Assembly (NCBI GenBank): GCA_007116195.1
Contig: SKIX01000233.1
Location: forward strand, 1-5,463
DNA from: Marinospirillum sp.
GTDB taxonomy: Bacteria; Pseudomonadota; Gammaproteobacteria; Pseudomonadales; Halomonadaceae
Reading direction: 5' to 3'
DNA length: 5,463 nt
Shown here: positions 5,368 through 5,463 of the stretch, in pieces
Layout: every line of letters begins with the position of its first letter
Numbering within the stretch: position 1 is the first letter of the stretch
The notes under the pieces: model-generated
Database searches by the model: none
What the model was told of the DNA's origin: nothing
The model's input: only the letters and a program-made list of their open reading frames with translations
Position numbers and translations under genes: made by a program

Positions 5368-5463
5368 ATGCCTTTGCTCTACCAGCGCCAGTTAGTTGAA
5401 AACGACCCTTGGCAAAGACTGGGGGTTGATGTAGAAGTCAGTGAACTAGTCAATCAGTCATGG
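5368..5463 (+). CDS. N-terminal fragment of an unidentified protein (cut by window edge)
   Basis: Thirty-two codons are open from ATG 5368 to the right edge, behind a near-perfect AAGGAG ribosome site. The peptide begins MPLLYQRQLVENDPWQRLG and is soluble in character, with no signal peptide or membrane segment. The family is not recognised with confidence. The hydrophobic start followed by a V-x-x-DPW-like segment loosely resembles N-termini of DUF934 proteins, which accompany sulfite-reductase genes, but 32 residues cannot settle this. It is divergent from the kinase operon across about 200 bp, and sampled G+C (about 47%) matches that operon rather than the LysR gene. Confidence 0.6.
   Translation, partial: MPLLYQRQLVENDPWQRLGVDVEVSELVNQSW

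Overview
The window reads as chromosomal DNA of a Gram-negative, probably gammaproteobacterial, organism. This is inferred from the GcvA-type LysR regulator beside a DMT permease, the GAF-PAS hybrid kinase with a REC-GGDEF-EAL partner, and E. coli-like -35/-10 and Shine-Dalgarno signals. No genus can be named from the sequence. There is no rRNA, tRNA, CRISPR array, transposase or phage gene.

Layout, left to right. (1) 1-299, minus: the first 99 codons of an EamA/DMT inner-membrane permease that runs off the left edge. (2) 300-396: a compact divergent regulatory region in which a perfect 15-bp palindrome overlaps -10 candidates facing both ways. (3) 397-1329, plus: a complete LysR-type regulator of the GcvA group, probably controlling the permease and itself. 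(4) 1330-1377: a short convergent gap with a weak hairpin terminator. (5) 3126-5165 then 1378-3129, both minus: a two-gene operon. The first gene encodes a soluble GAF-PAS-histidine kinase-REC hybrid kinase. The second, joined by an ATGA stop/start overlap, encodes a REC-GGDEF-EAL response regulator with a degenerate GGDEF domain and an intact EAL domain, so a predicted phosphorylation-controlled c-di-GMP phosphodiesterase. (6) 5166-5367: an intergenic region with a good minus-strand promoter whose -10 lies inside a perfect 13-bp palindrome, followed by a very AT-rich stretch. (7) 5368 to the right edge, plus: the first 32 codons of an unidentified gene with a strong Shine-Dalgarno.

The most interesting element is the kinase PAS domain. 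Aligned from memory to FixL of Bradyrhizobium, it keeps without gaps the proximal heme histidine, the distal-pocket arginine exactly 20 residues later, and aliphatic residues at the other distal positions. The operon may therefore be a split heme-based oxygen (or NO/CO) sensor that controls c-di-GMP hydrolysis: the sensor and kinase sit in one protein and the phosphodiesterase in its cognate regulator. The heme assignment is an inference; the kinase-to-phosphodiesterase pairing is well supported by domain content and gene overlap.

Base composition changes sharply at the convergent gap. Sampled LysR lines are about 58-65% G+C and sampled operon lines about 42-48%, so the two halves may have different histories.
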